From Planococcus citri (Eukaryota > Arthropoda > Insecta > Hemiptera > Pseudococcidae), in the NCBI RefSeq assembly GCF_950023065.1, contig NC_088679.1, forward strand, positions 56,296,001-56,360,000: a stretch of 64,000 nt of DNA. Direction: 5' to 3'. The number at the start of each line of letters is the position of its first letter. The first letter of the stretch is position 1. Below are positions 1 to 12,571 of the stretch, piece by piece. The notes beneath the pieces were generated by a model. The model was not told where the DNA came from and did not search any database. It saw nothing but the letters and a program-made list of their open reading frames with translations. The position numbers and the translations under genes were made by a program.

Positions 1-609
1 GCTTTTTTTCAAAGGCTTTTTTGCAGAATTGAATTCTATAAATTCAGAAGAAACAAAAAAATGAAAAAATTTTCATTCAATTTTATTTTAATGCAATTTA
101 GTGAAATGAAAAAAATGAAAATATTTCTAGCAATGAATGTTCTCCACTATCACTAATTATGAAAGTAATGTACCTAATCTAATTTTTAATTCCCTTTTTT
201 TGCAAATTGATGGCGTATCAGCGAAAAGTTTAAAGTCAAAAGCTTAAGCCAAAAGTTTAAAGCTAAAAGCTTAATGAAATATAGCTGAAAGCTGTTGAAT
301 TGAAAATATAAGGGAAAGCCATTGGAAGCTTAAAGTTTGGCTAAAGCAAGCCTTAAAAATCGAGATAGCCGAAAGCTAAAGCCAAAAGTTTCAAATTTGA
401 AATTTCAAGCTAAAAGCCAAAAGCTGAAGTTTCATTTTAAGGCTTTTCATCCCTGCTTAATGCAGAGTGGCGCAAAAGTTAGTAAGTATTCCGATTTTCA
501 CATTTCAAAAAGTTTTAATTTTTTGTAAAAAAAAAAAAAAGTAAAATCAAAAACTATAAGCACTCTAGAAAAAAACTGATGACATTATGACGCTTGAAAC
601 TTTAATCAT
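1..609. repeat. AT-rich DNA with AAGCCAAAAGCT word array
   Basis: No gene seen. Between about 225 and 440 the words AAGCTTAAGCCAAAAG, AAAGCTAAAAGC and AAGCCAAAAGCTGAAG recur in loose tandem order, giving a degenerate short-unit array. The same words appear as their reverse complement (AGCTTTTGGCTT) near 10.2-10.85 kb, so both blocks may come from one repeat family. A run of 14 or more A lies near 527-541. A short reading frame across the array is explained by the repeat and has no recognisable domain. Confidence 0.55.
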
Positions 610-752
610 CTACAATTTTTCTCGACTTCATTTTTCTGTAGAATGCTTCGTTTCGTCTCCAGCTCGATTTTTATGAAATTCATTTCAAAAAAATCGATCT
701 GGAGGCGAAACGAAGCATTCTACAGAAAAATGAAGTCCGAGAAAAATTGTAG
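610..752. mobile_element. 143-bp foldback (near-perfect hairpin)
   Basis: The left arm, about 610-672, is repeated as its reverse complement at about 690-752. Both arms read CTACAATTTTTCTC, then ACTTCATTTTTCTGTAGAAT, then GCTTCGTTTCG and TCCAG. They differ by one inserted base and a few substitutions, and only about 17 bases separate them. This is the form of a small foldback or MITE. No clear target-site duplication is visible, so the superfamily is unknown. The low arm divergence suggests a fairly young insertion or recent copying. Confidence 0.7.
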
Positions 753-3700
753 AGAATTAAAAATCACAAATATTATAAGTATTGTGTAAGAAGTATTTAT
801 TTCGGTTTCGGAAATTCAATTCCACTTACCTTGACTAGGATCATTTTCAGAAACGGTACCTATTGTCAACAAATTCGATTAAAATTTCACCTGCTCAGTT
901 TCTTCAGTTGATGGTGGTGAATTATTGCTGTCAAGGAAAGTAGCTCGATCTTGATCTTATTTTTCTAGTTCCTCTAAACATTTTAATATGACATCCTGGT
1001 TGAGCCGTAGCTATTTCACTTTTTTGTAGACATGTTTCTTAAAACTCAAACTTCAAAATGAATAATAAAGAATCAACCATAATTAATTCAGAAACGTGGT
1101 AAAAATGAAGGCAAGAATAAAACAAAAAAATGGAGGGGGCGGGGTGACTCTTGAAGATTACTTAAGGGACCACTCTCGCGATTTTTCGCAATAACAATCC
1201 TGCCTAAATAAACATGTTCTTGATCTCCAAAAAATTTGGCAGAAATTGAAAAACCTTTGGCAGCTCAGATTCTGGATGTGTGTGAAATACTCTTCCTCTG
1301 TGTCGAATTTCAGCTCCACCAAAGTCGACGGATTATGAGGGCTTGATTACCTATATCTACTTACCTTTTTCTTCGTAGTCATTAAATTTCATTACAAGAT
1401 TGTAGACAATTTTTTGCAAGGGTTTTGAAACTTGAGGTCAAAATTCTTGATATTTTTAATTTAAATTCCATTTTTTTAATCATGATGTTTTTTTCATCAC
1501 GCTAACTTAAAATCATGTTGGCCTACATTAAGATGGAGTTATACAAACAAAATACATGTATCTACTAATATATTCTGGAGTTTGATAAAAATTGGCGAGG
1601 AAATTTATTCTCATTGGAAAATTACCCAGAAAGATCTTGAGCTCATCCTCAAGTGTCTAGAATATTGAGAAATCGCTAAAATTTAGATGATTACCACTCT
1701 TTACTATAGGTTGTTTTGATCAAATTGTCCATTTTTTTTTTAGTTTGATTTTTTCAAACACTAAAATATGTTAATGAAAAAAAAAATTAATTTCGAAAAT
1801 TTCATCAAAATGATCACCAAAGGGATTTTTATCGAAATATTTCAAAAAACTTATTATATTTTTTCTTCAAAAGTGACCATATTTAAGGACCCTTCACTCA
1901 GTCTCCTGTATGGGTACGTAGCTCAACATTTTTCTCTGTAATCTCCTATTCAGAGTTGACTTCCTCACTTTTTATTAAAGTCTATAATGTTTTTTTTATT
2001 CGTGCCACCCCAATGTTAGTACTACGTAGTACCAAGTACCTACTTCACATATGTACAATGTACATTGTGCCAAAAAATTTGCATGGCAAGACCGCTCCAA
2101 ATTTTCAAATACTTAAACGGCGAGTCGGTGAGCGACATTAACATGTTCAAAGATGCGCTTAGCTTACATAATAACTACGTACCAGCACCACTTACGATGA
2201 TTTATTTTATTTTTGGATAAAATTAGTCAGCGTGATGATGTGTCGTGACATTGGCTATTTATTAAATTCCTAATAGCTAAAAAAACACTGTGCATGAAAA
2301 TAAAAAAAAAAACACCAGGAAAAAACGAAACACGACGATGATGGCGCGATAAGGTATAGTTTTTATTTCCATCATGCACAGACACCTCGCGGATAATGGT
2401 GAATCAGTTGTAAATATTATTTTTTCGTTGAAATTTGATACGTGTGTGTGTGTTGAAAAAATCGCGTATTTTCTTTTTTTCCTCATTTTTTTCTCTGTTG
2501 GTACTCGATTATTGTAACGCTACGTTGAGATTTTAGCGCTGATTTCTTCGCTACTCTTTTATGCGATGATGTGATGTCATTTGTGTCATTGTAAGTTCAA
2601 GTTCTTTTTATTTTGCTCTTTTATGACTTTTTTAATGGTAATTAAGGGTGAAAGTATGATTTAAAAATTATTCGCTGAAAGAAAACTTACCTTGGACCTG
2701 TCTAAAGCTGATGGACTAATTTATGTTTATTGTAGTACATACGTATGTATTTACGTTTTCCTGGCAGAAGGTACACGAGTTTTCTCTGCGGTAGAACTTG
2801 ATCGCAATATCACATTATAACAAATAGCTCGTCGAAGACATCTCAACAAATATCTGCTAAAACGCGCGACAACCTATTCCTTATAAATAAAATGTTACTT
2901 ACCCATTTCGGAGCTTATCTTTATTAGCGTCTAGCGTCACCGCTAAACTTTAAAGTTGCTTTCAATGACGCGGAACCTGGATATTAAGTTTAATGGAAAA
3001 GTTTAAACGTTCGTGTATACTACTTGAGCCCATCACCGCCGCCTCATACTTCACCTTGTGCAATCTTTTATTACCTACACCAAAAGCGTAGAAAATTCTC
3101 CATCTCGTAATCAAGCTTCGCACGTACTTTTAAAATAATTATCACGCTCGTTTACGAGGTAGGTAGTGTTTTTTTTTTCTTCAAATGATTGCTGTAGATG
3201 GAATCGTTCTTGTGAGGGGACCGGTTTTCGCGGTTTATTTACGGCGTTTTATACGGTGAATTAAACAGCGTCGGTGTATTGGTGTGGTATTATGGTCAGG
3301 CGCAGCGTTAATGTGGGCTCAGGTGTATTGGCATTTCAACTTGTATTATATCAACTTACTGAGTTTGGTTTGTGACAATAAGTATATTGTATTTTCTGGT
3401 TTAGATTCAGATTTGACCCTTTTCTCATGAAAATTATTCAAATTGGATAAAATAAGCATAAGAAGTACATAGAAATTTTATTTATACCCTACTTCCGACC
3501 TCGAGTTAATTTTTGATGATTTTGAACTGTTCTGGAGCATCCAGTTGATTTTCAAATTCTCCAGTTTTAGAAAAAACGCTGTAAGTAGAGTTAAAATGAA
3601 ATTCAGCACCTTCAACTGAACTTGCATTTACCATCTTTGTAACCCTTCTAATCAATTCGAGTACTTTTTTGTGTCGGTAGAAATCAAAAATATTATTTAG

Positions 3701-4189
3701 TGATTATTTTATTTTTCGATTTAAAAATCCATCGTTCGTCAGCGTGTAAAGGAAAAGATCTGAAATTTGGTTTAGGTGCCAGTTTATCGACCTCCCAAGT
3801 CATTTGGCGATGGTTTCAAATTATTCAAAAGCGTGCAGCGGATTTTGAGTTTTTCATTTTTTTTTTTCAAAAATGATCACCGGAAATTTTTTTAGATTTG
3901 AACCAGCACAAAAATATTTTGAAAATATATTGTGTCTAAATCGATTGAAAGGTGCACTAGAATGATAAATTCGAGTTAACAGCTACTGAATTTCATTTTG
4001 ATAATATTTACTTAGTGTTAATTATGGTACAACGAATAAAACACAAAAACTTACTTGCTTCCAAGTGGACTGTATTTTTAATAATTAACAGAGTAAAAAT
4101 ATGTACAATGTAACAAAGTTACATGGTAACGAGATAAAATATAACAACTTTGAGGAGGAGGGGAGGAAGAACAAACGATAATTTATCTA
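753..4189. other. AT-rich non-coding stretch, no gene seen
   Basis: No supported reading frame, RNA gene or bounded mobile element was found. Short reading frames here have low-complexity, AT-driven composition and no domain. The part near 2.5-3.35 kb is more complex and resembles the island texture seen elsewhere. One copy of the CTGGAGCCTCCAG repeat family lies near 3480-3600 and is listed separately. Confidence 0.5.
3480..3610 (+). repeat. CTGGAGCCTCCAG-family repeat, copy near 3.5 kb
   Basis: Contains CTGGAGCATCCAG at 3532-3544, then a line-up of words shared with the copy at 35.8 kb: CTCCAGTTT, GAAAAAA, a CTGTAA-like word and AAAATGAAATTCA. Upstream lies a CGACCTCGAG-like word that other copies also carry. 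It is a degenerate interspersed repeat of roughly 130 bp with unknown ends. Confidence 0.55.
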
Positions 4190-5230
4190 GTACTAGCAAG
4201 TACAATTCAAATAAAATACATATATGGCTGCCATGCAATTGCGCCAAATATACCCTGAATTGCGCCGAGTAAAAAAATAAGCATACCTGCAATTGCGCCA
4301 GATAGAGAAATGTGTTCATGGGGAATTGCGCCAATCAAAAGAACGAATCTTCCCGACCCTTTGCTCACACTGCGGACTGTCAGAATCGTAATTTTGGTGT
4401 AGTTGAATGATTCGTTCTTATAAACTGGGTGTAGACACTGTAGACGTAGGGGTATGAGGTACTTGTTGATATTATATTTTCACTTTTTATAAACATAAAT
4501 TTTTGCAATCTAAAAACATAGTTTTCTTACTTCTCGAAACAAGCTTTGTCCTCGCTTCGTTCACGTCTGTTTGATTTTCATTTTCAAAATTGAAATTTTC
4601 AAAAACTCAACATTCAAATTCTAAAATTCTTGAGCAGAAAAAGAAATAAGTTTTTAAAAAACACATTGTTTTTCACTTCTTGAAATATAAATTTTTTAAT
4701 ACTTTTGACCTCATTTCGCTCGGATCAATTCCTATCTCTTTCCCAAACTAAAAAAATTTCATATTTGGAACTTCCATAAATTCAAAAGGAAAAGTTACAA
4801 TTATTAAATAAGCTTTAATGGATGAGTGAGTACCTACCTACCTATTTAGAAATGCATCATTTTTTCGGCAAAATTGGTATTTTTTTCCTCATACCAATCG
4901 GAAAATTCTCAGTCACCCTCCCCACCCCTCTCAAACAACCTCTAATTTTGTTCCTGTTCGTTGAACCTATTTTTTGCGACATTAGGTTTAGGTGGGGGAA
5001 GATTCTGGAGTGGGTGAATAAATCATAGATATAACTTGCGACTGAACGATTCATTCATATCTTGTTCGTTTCGCATTTTTTCAACTCTCGGCGCAATTGC
5101 CAGTATACTTTTTTGAACACCCGGCGCAATTCCGGGTACATGATTTTGGTGATTTGGCGCAATTGCAGGGCTCCCACATATACGTGCGTATGTACGTTTC
5201 GAACAAGATATTCCTGTACACTTAGTTCGG
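4190..5230. mobile_element. Possible degenerate element with inverted GCAATTGCGCC clusters
   Basis: Four AATTGCGCC words lie at about 4236-4335 on the + strand (one every 25-50 bases). Three reverse-complement words (GGCGCAATT) lie at about 5089-5170. The inner order also mirrors: GCAATTGCGCCAAAT, then GAATTGCGCCGAG- or GGAATTGCGCC-like, then GCAATTGCGCC. The arrangement is that of an old element with multi-copy subterminal binding sites, about 1 kb long. Exact ends and target duplication could not be set. Two copies of the CTCGCTTCGCTCGG motif sit inside. Confidence 0.4.
4541..4725 (+). repeat. Dimer of the CCCTCGCTTCGCTCGGGC-like repeat
   Basis: AAGCTTTGTCCTCGCTTCGT at 4541-4560 and TTTGACCTCATTTCGCTCGG near 4703-4722 are about 160 bases apart, with AAAATTGAAATTTTCAAAAA-type spacer. 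The same pair arrangement, with similar spacer words, is found at 22089-22255. Confidence 0.5.
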
Positions 5231-5249
5231 TTTTTTTCTTGAACTGGAG

Positions 5250-5345
5250 TATCAGAATATCCTCTGGAGGCTTGAGAACTGTTCGAAACCATTGTGAATC
5301 GACTCGGGATGACGAAAATAGGTTACAAATCGAATTTCAGCTTTC
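5250..5345 (-). repeat. CTGGAGCCTCCAG-family repeat, reverse copy
   Basis: CTCTGGAGGCTTGAGAAC near 5261 is followed by TGTTCGAAACCATTGTGAAT, CGACTCGGGA and a GACGAAAATAGGTTAC word. The copy at 55.82 kb has the same order (GGAGGCTCCAGAACTGTTC, AAAACCATC, CGACTCGGGA, AGTCAAAAATG), also in reverse orientation. That supports one interspersed family with a unit of at least 100 bp. Confidence 0.55.
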
Positions 5346-7599
5346 TTAGGTCAATTACGTAAGTAAAAATTGTGATCTTTTCCAATCCTTGCTCAAATTT
5401 AAATTTTTGAAAACTCACCAAAAATTGAATACCTAATGAATTTCATTGTCTGAAATTTGGGTGATGTTGTATATTGGATTTCTCTATCAATTCTCTTTTG
5501 TTCTGAAATCAACAATTCAACCATTTCGTCATTGATGATTTGATGGTCACACACCTAGCCCCCGCCTGCCTATACCGTGAGATTTTTCTACGATGATTGT
5601 GCCCCTCCTCCCACCCTTTTAGGTTATTGTTTTGAGCTGCACTGTTGTCATTTGTTGGTTTTTGATGCATTTTTACTTCTCGTAAAATTGGAAAATGATG
5701 GATTGGAATCAGTACAAACTACATATAAATTTTGAAGAAGTGTTCTCTTTTTATAGGATTGTTTGAATGGTGGAAAATTCAAAAATCTGCCAAAGGCTTC
5801 GATTCACTCAAAACCAACTGCAATCAGGAACAATAACTTGAACTTTTCACTTCGATTTGATCGTATTTTAATTTATTCAGGAGGGAATGGGCCAAATGCG
5901 ATTTTTTTAAAATTCTTTTTGAAATTTTTTCAGGTGATGTACGAACTACGAGTATGTAAATTGATACCCTTTCGATTTTTTCATGTTTATGGGGCACGTT
6001 CGTGATTTTTTATCTTCAAGATGAAACTCTGTTGAGTGAGTTCAAGAGTTTTCGCATTTTTTAATAAAACTCAAAGAAAATGGCCTTCTGTTTTATTTTT
6101 AAAAAATTTATATTCATGAATATTTTTTCAAACGATTCGCCATGATAAAAAAGGAAAACATTCATGAAAAGTGCGTTCGAAAAGTGCACGAAATATCGAC
6201 AATATCTTCAAAAACGGGCCAGAAAATCAGAAAATTAATTGAAAATTAATAAAGCGCCTGATGCTGAAATCTTATCAAATACTTTTTGCAACGATTACAC
6301 AAATACGAGCAAATTTTTGTGGAATTATCGAAGAATCTACTTACAAAAATTTGCTAAAATTGCCTATAATGGTTCACTTTAGGCCTGAGGGTTTTTTTGA
6401 GGTTTTGGAATTTATCGTCAACAAGAACATGAGAAAATATTCTAAATCAAAAACAAATTGGCGTGAATGATGCAAAAATTGGTGAAAAATGTGTAGAATT
6501 TCAGAAAATGTTTTGCAATATTTCTTCAACTTTTTCTTAATCTGCAACAATTTTTACGTTAATTTTGCTGATTTTCTGATAATCTCGAGTGTTTTTCTCT
6601 TCTTTTTCGAAAATAATTTTCGAGCATTTTTTTAAAAAGTTCTTTATCGAACAAATACGTCGAATTAAAATTTTGTGCTGTTGAAAACGTCCAAAGAAAT
6701 TTAATAACTAATTTATTAAATGAAAAACTGAAACATCGGTGAAGGATTGCGATTTGCGAACACCTCCTCCCCTCAAACAAAAAAATGTTATTGGAACGCT
6801 CGAAAATACAAGAAAATCAAAAAATTCACTCAAGTATTCAAATTTTGACCCCCTCCCCAAAAAAATCAGCGTCATCAAAAACCGTTCAAACCACTCGTTC
6901 ACTTCGGAGGGAGGGGGCAAGTTTTGATCAAAATTGGAGATCGTTGAACCCCTGAAGTGTTGTGATTTTATTTTTAAAAATTTATTGCTGTATTTATAAA
7001 AATAAAAATATGCCTTCTACCTTCACAGTAATTTTTCAAATTTTTCGTTCATTTATTTTCGTTTATTTATTAGTACATACCTAGGTATGTATTGTATTTA
7101 TTTTAATCATAGTGATTTTCAACTTCTATACGAATGCCGAATAATAGTTTTCAAATTTATGCCATTCATAATGAAAATTTAAGTTTTCGTTTTGAAAGTC
7201 CAGTTTTGAGCTTTTTAAATTTTAATTGTTGGTTTTGAATATCCTACTTTACTGTTCACTAACAGATTTGCTCAAAGTTGAACTATTCTTGAGATATGGG
7301 CCTTATTGAAAGTTTTATAGTTTTGCGAGAAATCACAAGTAGGTCCTACACTGGAACTACATGAAGCTCATTCATTATTCAACCCTTTGAAGGCTAAGGC
7401 TTTGAATTGTGGCGGATTTAGGTCGCTTCTTTGTATCATTCCGTGACCATTCTCAAGCTTTATGATTTAAATTTTATTTGATTCCAGGAATTCAGAAATT
7501 CAAAAATTCTTCTACGATACTTTTTCGTTACGAGATGTGATTTAGTACATAATTTTTTATCGTTCCCCGAAACTTTTAGCCGATTATACGCTCGAATCA
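5346..7599. other. AT-rich non-coding stretch, no gene seen
   Basis: Dominated by AAAATTTT-type words and pyrimidine-rich CCCCTCCC patches (near 5600, 6765 and 6850). No domain-bearing frame, RNA gene or bounded repeat was recognised. Confidence 0.55.
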
Positions 7600-8900
7600 C
7601 GAATCAGGAAAATTTTAATGCGGTAGTGCCCCGCTCGCGTAAGAATTCTTCGAACTGACGAACGAGCCACAGTAAAATAGAAGAAAAAAAATGAAGCACT
7701 TACGCATCATCTCAGCTCGTTCTGTTTGCAACTCGGTGGCGCTGGCGGCAATTGGTATATTCAGTCTGGCACACGAATATACGAGCTGGTATAATCGAGA
7801 GGCGCCAATTCAATCAAGGCTAAATCCAGCCAGCGTTTTAATAGTTGGCCACACGATAAACAGATTAAGACGGTGTGTTTTTTTTTCGCATCGCGTCCGC
7901 TAATACCGGGTTATAGTATACTAGAAGAAATTACACTCTTGCCTGTATCCAAATGGTCGTCGTTGTTATTGCGGTAATGGCTGTGAAATTTAATGTCAAT
8001 CGAAGACGGACGTCGTCGTAATTTTTACCCGTATCTCGTCTCGATGGTAATGTACCATCAGCAGCCGCGCTCCGCTGCTGATGACACCGGCTCGGTGTGG
8101 CGAACGCTAAACGGTGCGGTGAAAATTTCAACAAAAAACTTAACTACCGCTCTATCGACGCTGATGGCAATTTGCCACACGTATCTTCGGAGCTACCGAT
8201 TGTCGTTAGTATTATATTATGCAAGTATTTTGTAATATTTCTAAGCATTGATCGGCTGATCGCACCTCTTTGCCCTTTTTATTGCGCCTTCTCGAAGAAC
8301 GAGATACCTACCTGCTTCGGTTCACTTGTGCTGAAAGATCTAAGAGATCTAGCTTGGAGAGCGGTGAGGTGGAGGAGACCTCTGTGTCTATATGTCTGTG
8401 TATCTGCGGTATAATATGAAGCGCGTGTTACTAATACATCTATGTCGTTTACCTGTTGCAGTCGAAGACTCGAAGTAGCCACTGTCAACGCCGCACCTCC
8501 CCACACGGTTCCCATTGGCGCAATTAATTTTGCCTGCAGTCGATTGTGTACTCCAACTCCTGTACCTGTGTTTGTGTGTAAGTACAGCTTCCTTAACACT
8601 TGAACTATGGCCTTTCTTTTTATAACCAGTAGGTTAAGGTTGTAATTTTTTTTTCTTTATTTTTCCCCCCTGTTACGATGGCGATTTCACGCGTTGGTCG
8701 AGCTAACGACGCAATTCGTCTGTGTATCGCACGTGTATAGTAAAATGTACGAGTACGACGAAGTTTCAGGGTTCCTCTCAAGTCACTGGTGTATTTGCAA
8801 ATCTATCTGTGAGATTATTCGATATTATAGCTCGATCCAGTTATAAGCACTAAGCACTGGTATTTTCGATTTTGTCCTGCATTTCTGCAGTAGGTAGTTC
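7600..8900. other. Complex CpG-containing island, possible regulatory DNA
   Basis: Sequence complexity and CpG content rise and homopolymer runs fall compared with both flanks. Overlapping frames of up to 106 codons occur on both strands, which is expected where stop codons are rarer, and none shows a recognisable domain. A small perfect hairpin, CATCAGCAGC paired with GCTGCTGATG, lies near 8055-8082. Candidate enhancer or other conserved non-coding DNA; this is inference from texture only. Confidence 0.3.
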
Positions 8901-10185
8901 ATCACTGGAAACCAATTTTTGCCTTTTTTTTTAAGAATAGAGGGAGGCTGTTGCTCGGATTTTTGGTGTTTATGCTATTTCTCGTTTAGTACTACGGAAT
9001 GATAATTTTTTGAGCGCATAATGTGGGTAATGATCTTGAAATTTTTCAATTTTTTTTGACCCCAACAACGACCTTAAAACCAATTTTGAAAGCTACGAAT
9101 CAATGTGCAAAGGAGTCTGAAATCTGGAAAAATGCCAAAAATTAGTTTTGTATTTTTCAGAGTGTTTTCTACAAATTAGTAATTTTTTCAAAATTTTTTC
9201 ATTGGAGGCAGCTACTCCATGGCATCAAACCCATTTGAAAACACGTTTCCTCCGTCTAAAGTTCCCAGATTTGTTTTTCTCCCCTTTATAATAATACATC
9301 ATAAAAATTGAAAACAAAAAGAGAAACCATTCTTGCAATCAGAAATAATTTAAGCTTTTTGCAGCGAAATTGGTGTGAGATGAGTATTCCGTGGTAGAAG
9401 TTTTGTACAGTTTTCCATACATTTTTGAAACTATTTTTCCAGAATGAGACCTCAGCCTCAACATTAACATGAAATCAGAAAAACACCAAAGATTCTGAGT
9501 CCAATATTTAAATTCTACTCATTCATCAGTGTTCTTTCGTTCTTCAACCTCCGTCAACAATTTTTTTCTTCAATTATGCTAAATTTTAACGTCGTTTTAT
9601 GCTATTTTTTTCTCAGCAGCTCAAATTGATTTTGGGAAAATTTTTGAAAATTTAAAATGACTATTTTCAGCGATGTCTGCGTTTTTTTGAAATTTATGGG
9701 GTAAATAAGCAGGTAATATGGAATGGCCTGTTTTTTTTCGTACAGTCTATGGACGCTACCTAGCAGGAAAAAATTCAAGGCACGGCGTGTTTTTGAATGA
9801 TTTTAACTATAGAGAATCTCATGAAGTGTCCCTCTGGGATTTGGATGGAAAGTGGTCTCAGTAGTAGCCCTTGGCCCGAGTACCACACTATTGAAATTTT
9901 TGCTGCGAGTATATTATATTTTTCAAAGATTATTAAAATTCTTTATTTTTGATGAAAATTTGAATAATCTTTGAAATAATATGAAAAACGTAGTTATAAA
10001 ATGGAAAAATGAAAGTAGTCCCTCGCGCAAGCGCGTGGGTCAGCATTTTCCCACGACAACACCACGGGAAACTCCTGAGCGTCGGGGTTGCGATTTTTTA
10101 AAATTTCAAAATTTTTTAAATTTTACTTTGGGAGCTGAACTTAAATCTGCCAGCTAAAATTTTAATGATGTAGTACGGAACACTT
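8901..10185. other. AT-rich non-coding stretch, no gene seen
   Basis: No supported gene. Holds the first CTCTTGCAATCAG-type tag (9330). A slightly GC-richer patch near 10020-10095 (GCGCAAGCGCG) has no identified role. Confidence 0.5.
9330..9342 (+). other. TCTTGCAATCAG tag, copy 1
   Basis: TTCTTGCAATCAG, preceded within 30 bases by an A-rich AAAACAAAAAGAG segment. The downstream bases do not close a hairpin, so this is a core-only copy. Confidence 0.45.
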
Positions 10186-10850
10186 CATAAGATTCTTCAG
10201 TAAGTTGATCTATAGCTTCTGGCTTTTAGTTTAAATTCAAATAAAAAAAACTTACCTATAGCATTAGCTTTTGGCTTATGAATAAGTACCTAAGTGGGGA
10301 AGTCTTCGACTCAGGATATCTATTATCTACTTATTCGCATCACGAAGTGATTTTAATGTGGATTTCCCTTCCAAACGATCTACTTTTGCTGTTGTGAAGT
10401 TCTATTAAAAAACAAGAATTTCCGAAATGTTGTTGAAGACTTCAGACGACTCAAACCCGCTTTTAATCGATTTGTGAAGTTGAGGGTATGGTACATTTCT
10501 GAACTTATTCCAACTAACGTAAGTATGGATAAAATTTTGCGGATCTGAACAGCTCGGAACTGCCTCCAATCAATTCAGGGGTTCAAAAATAGGATCCACG
10601 TCAAATTGCAATCCAACTTTGTGGCTCAATTAGGTAAAGTTTTGATTTTTTAATCAGAAATACGAAGCCATAATAACTTTAGCTTTTGGCTTTTGACTCT
10701 TTAAAAAAAAACTTACCTACAGCTTCTGCTTTTGGCTTATGAATTCGTTATCACGAAATTCGTGGATATTTGCGCTGTATTCCGACTGAAATTAGGCTTA
10801 CGCATGTATACAGTGGCTTTCGGCTTACTAATTTTTTTCTATAGGGTATT
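10185..10850 (+). repeat. AGCTTTTGGCTT word cluster with a direct repeat
   Basis: An A-run followed by ACTTACCTATAGCATTAGC then TTTTGGCTTATGAA near 10250-10280 is repeated as ACTTACCTACAGCTTCTGC then TTTTGGCTTATGAA near 10709-10743, about 460 bases downstream. Other AGCTTTTGGCTTTTGAC-like words lie between. These are the reverse complement of the words at 225-440. Confidence 0.5.
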
Positions 10851-11930
10851 TCTGTCAGTAAACAATCATATGTACTTATATGAAATGATGAAAAGCATGA
10901 AATAGTTTGGAGTGTACCTACCTACCTATACCCTATTTCGCAGGGTTGGCATTTTCCCCTGCTGACTTTGAAGATGTTACCTCGGGTGAGAGAAAACTTG
11001 AGCGCCTAAAATTTTTAGCTGGCGAGATTTTTTTGCCTGCTCTTTCAATCTAGGTAAGATTCCCTAATACAAATAAGTTGACCTAACCGGACTTTTGAAG
11101 TTGATTAGTCAGGAAAAAATTGAATGTGATTCCGAATTCAGTCAATTTTGTAAATGAAATAACATTTGATGAGCCCATCGAAAGCTATCTTTGATATTTT
11201 TAAAGATGGAGATTGACATTGAAGAAAATATTGTGAAATGAAACCGAAAAATCGAACGTTTCCTGTGATAAACTTTCTAGAAACTTTTCTTGAAGACCTC
11301 TCCCTCTTCCTTCTCAAAAAACAATCTGCGATAGTTTTTCATCTATACTTACTTACTTATCTATTCTTGTTTTTAGTGCATGGTATAAATTTTTTTTCGT
11401 ATGTATTTTCAAGACAAATGTGGAAAACCAAAACAAAAAGCAAAACTTTCTCGCAATCAGTTGAAACCGTGGAAAATCCAAATGCATGACTGCAGTTCTT
11501 ATATATTTTGTTCTCTTTTGTTCTCTTTTTACGACTTTTTCCAAGTAACTTTTTAAAAGATTTTTGTGATCAAAAACGAAAAATTAGGACATAGTTATAA
11601 AAAGCAACTCTGTAATCACTGAATTTTCTCGATACCTGGTTGCGATCCGGTCATCTGGTTTTTGAAAGATGTCGAAATATCAGAATATTCTACATCCGGT
11701 TGTTGTATGTACAGCACTAATGAAATGATCTTCGAAGTAATGAAATCAAAATTCACTCACTTTTTTGGCATGGCTGAAATTGTAACTAGAACCAATGAAA
11801 CCGTTTCAGAATTTAGAACAAAAACATACCAAAAGTACCTATCAGTCCTATCACCAAAATGAGAAGGTTCCAAAAAATCATGAAAGTTTCTATTGTCAGA
11901 AATTTTGAAATAAAATATACAAATACGAGT
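10851..11930. other. AT-rich stretch, no gene seen
   Basis: No supported gene. The word TTTTAGCTGGCGAGATTT near 11012-11030 is an approximate reverse complement of AAATCTGCCAGCTAAAATTT near 10143-10163, so 10.14-11.03 kb could be the body of an old inverted-repeat element; the match is too short to call. Confidence 0.45.
11436..11466 (+). other. CTCGCAATCAG tag, copy 2
   Basis: AAAGCAAAACTTTCTCGCAATCAG followed by TTGA (broken here as AAAGCAAAACTTT + CTCGCAATCAG). It has the A-rich GCAAAA leader and pyrimidine stretch of the family; the core has C for T at one position. Confidence 0.5.
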
Positions 11931-12540
11931 ACCTAACTAGTTTTGAAAAAAACACAACTCAGTTTTCACGAATATAGGTGTTTTCTGATTAGGGTGTCCA
12001 ACAACGTTTTTTTTATTCCAATTTATGAATTTCTTCTTTATTGATGATATTTTTTGGCCATTTGTTTCTCAAAATCGAAAAAATAATGAATGCCCAGTCC
12101 CGATTTGCAAATTTTTTACATCCTGTAATACTTTTTGGTATTCAGCATAGTCGGAATTATCATCTGTTTCGCAATCCGCGTGAACGGCCGTTGAAAAGGT
12201 AGCCTAGCGTTTTATTTCCTCAGTTGGATGAATTTTTTAAGCGTTTGGCGATAATTTAAATTACATTACACGATGTACTGTAAGTAACCAAAGATCAAAG
12301 TTGATAATATTCTCGAGTTCATGTTTTGTGAATAAAAAACGACAATCAATAAAAAAATCAAAAACAGGCAAAATTATTGCGATTTACGATTCTTTTCAAT
12401 TTTAATTCGTTTTGTTTTTAAATTAAATTTTACTGTAGGAAAAAATCAAACATCTTCCGTTCAATGATTCGATCAAGAAAAATTTGAGTTTAAAACTTGA
12501 ACGTTATGACAAAAAATTTAAAGGATTCAATCAGCACTAA

Positions 12541-12571
12541 GCAAAAAGCAAAAATCATTTTGCAATCAGCG
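12541..12571 (+). other. TTGCAATCAGC tag, copy 3
   Basis: GCAAAAAGCAAAAATCATTT directly precedes TGCAATCAGCG. The leader is a near-perfect family match. The expected downstream arm is missing (GAAATGAACAACGCC follows). Confidence 0.6.

Noticed and set aside
5023..5292. Frames of 89 and 95 codons on opposite strands
   Set aside because: They read through the GCAATTGCGCC words, whose repetition gives repeating residues (AIAP, PGIAPG) without protein meaning.
8279..8599. 106-codon minus-strand frame, with overlapping + strand frames at 7993-8414
   Set aside because: Several overlapping frames on both strands in a GC-richer island, none with a domain; expected by chance.
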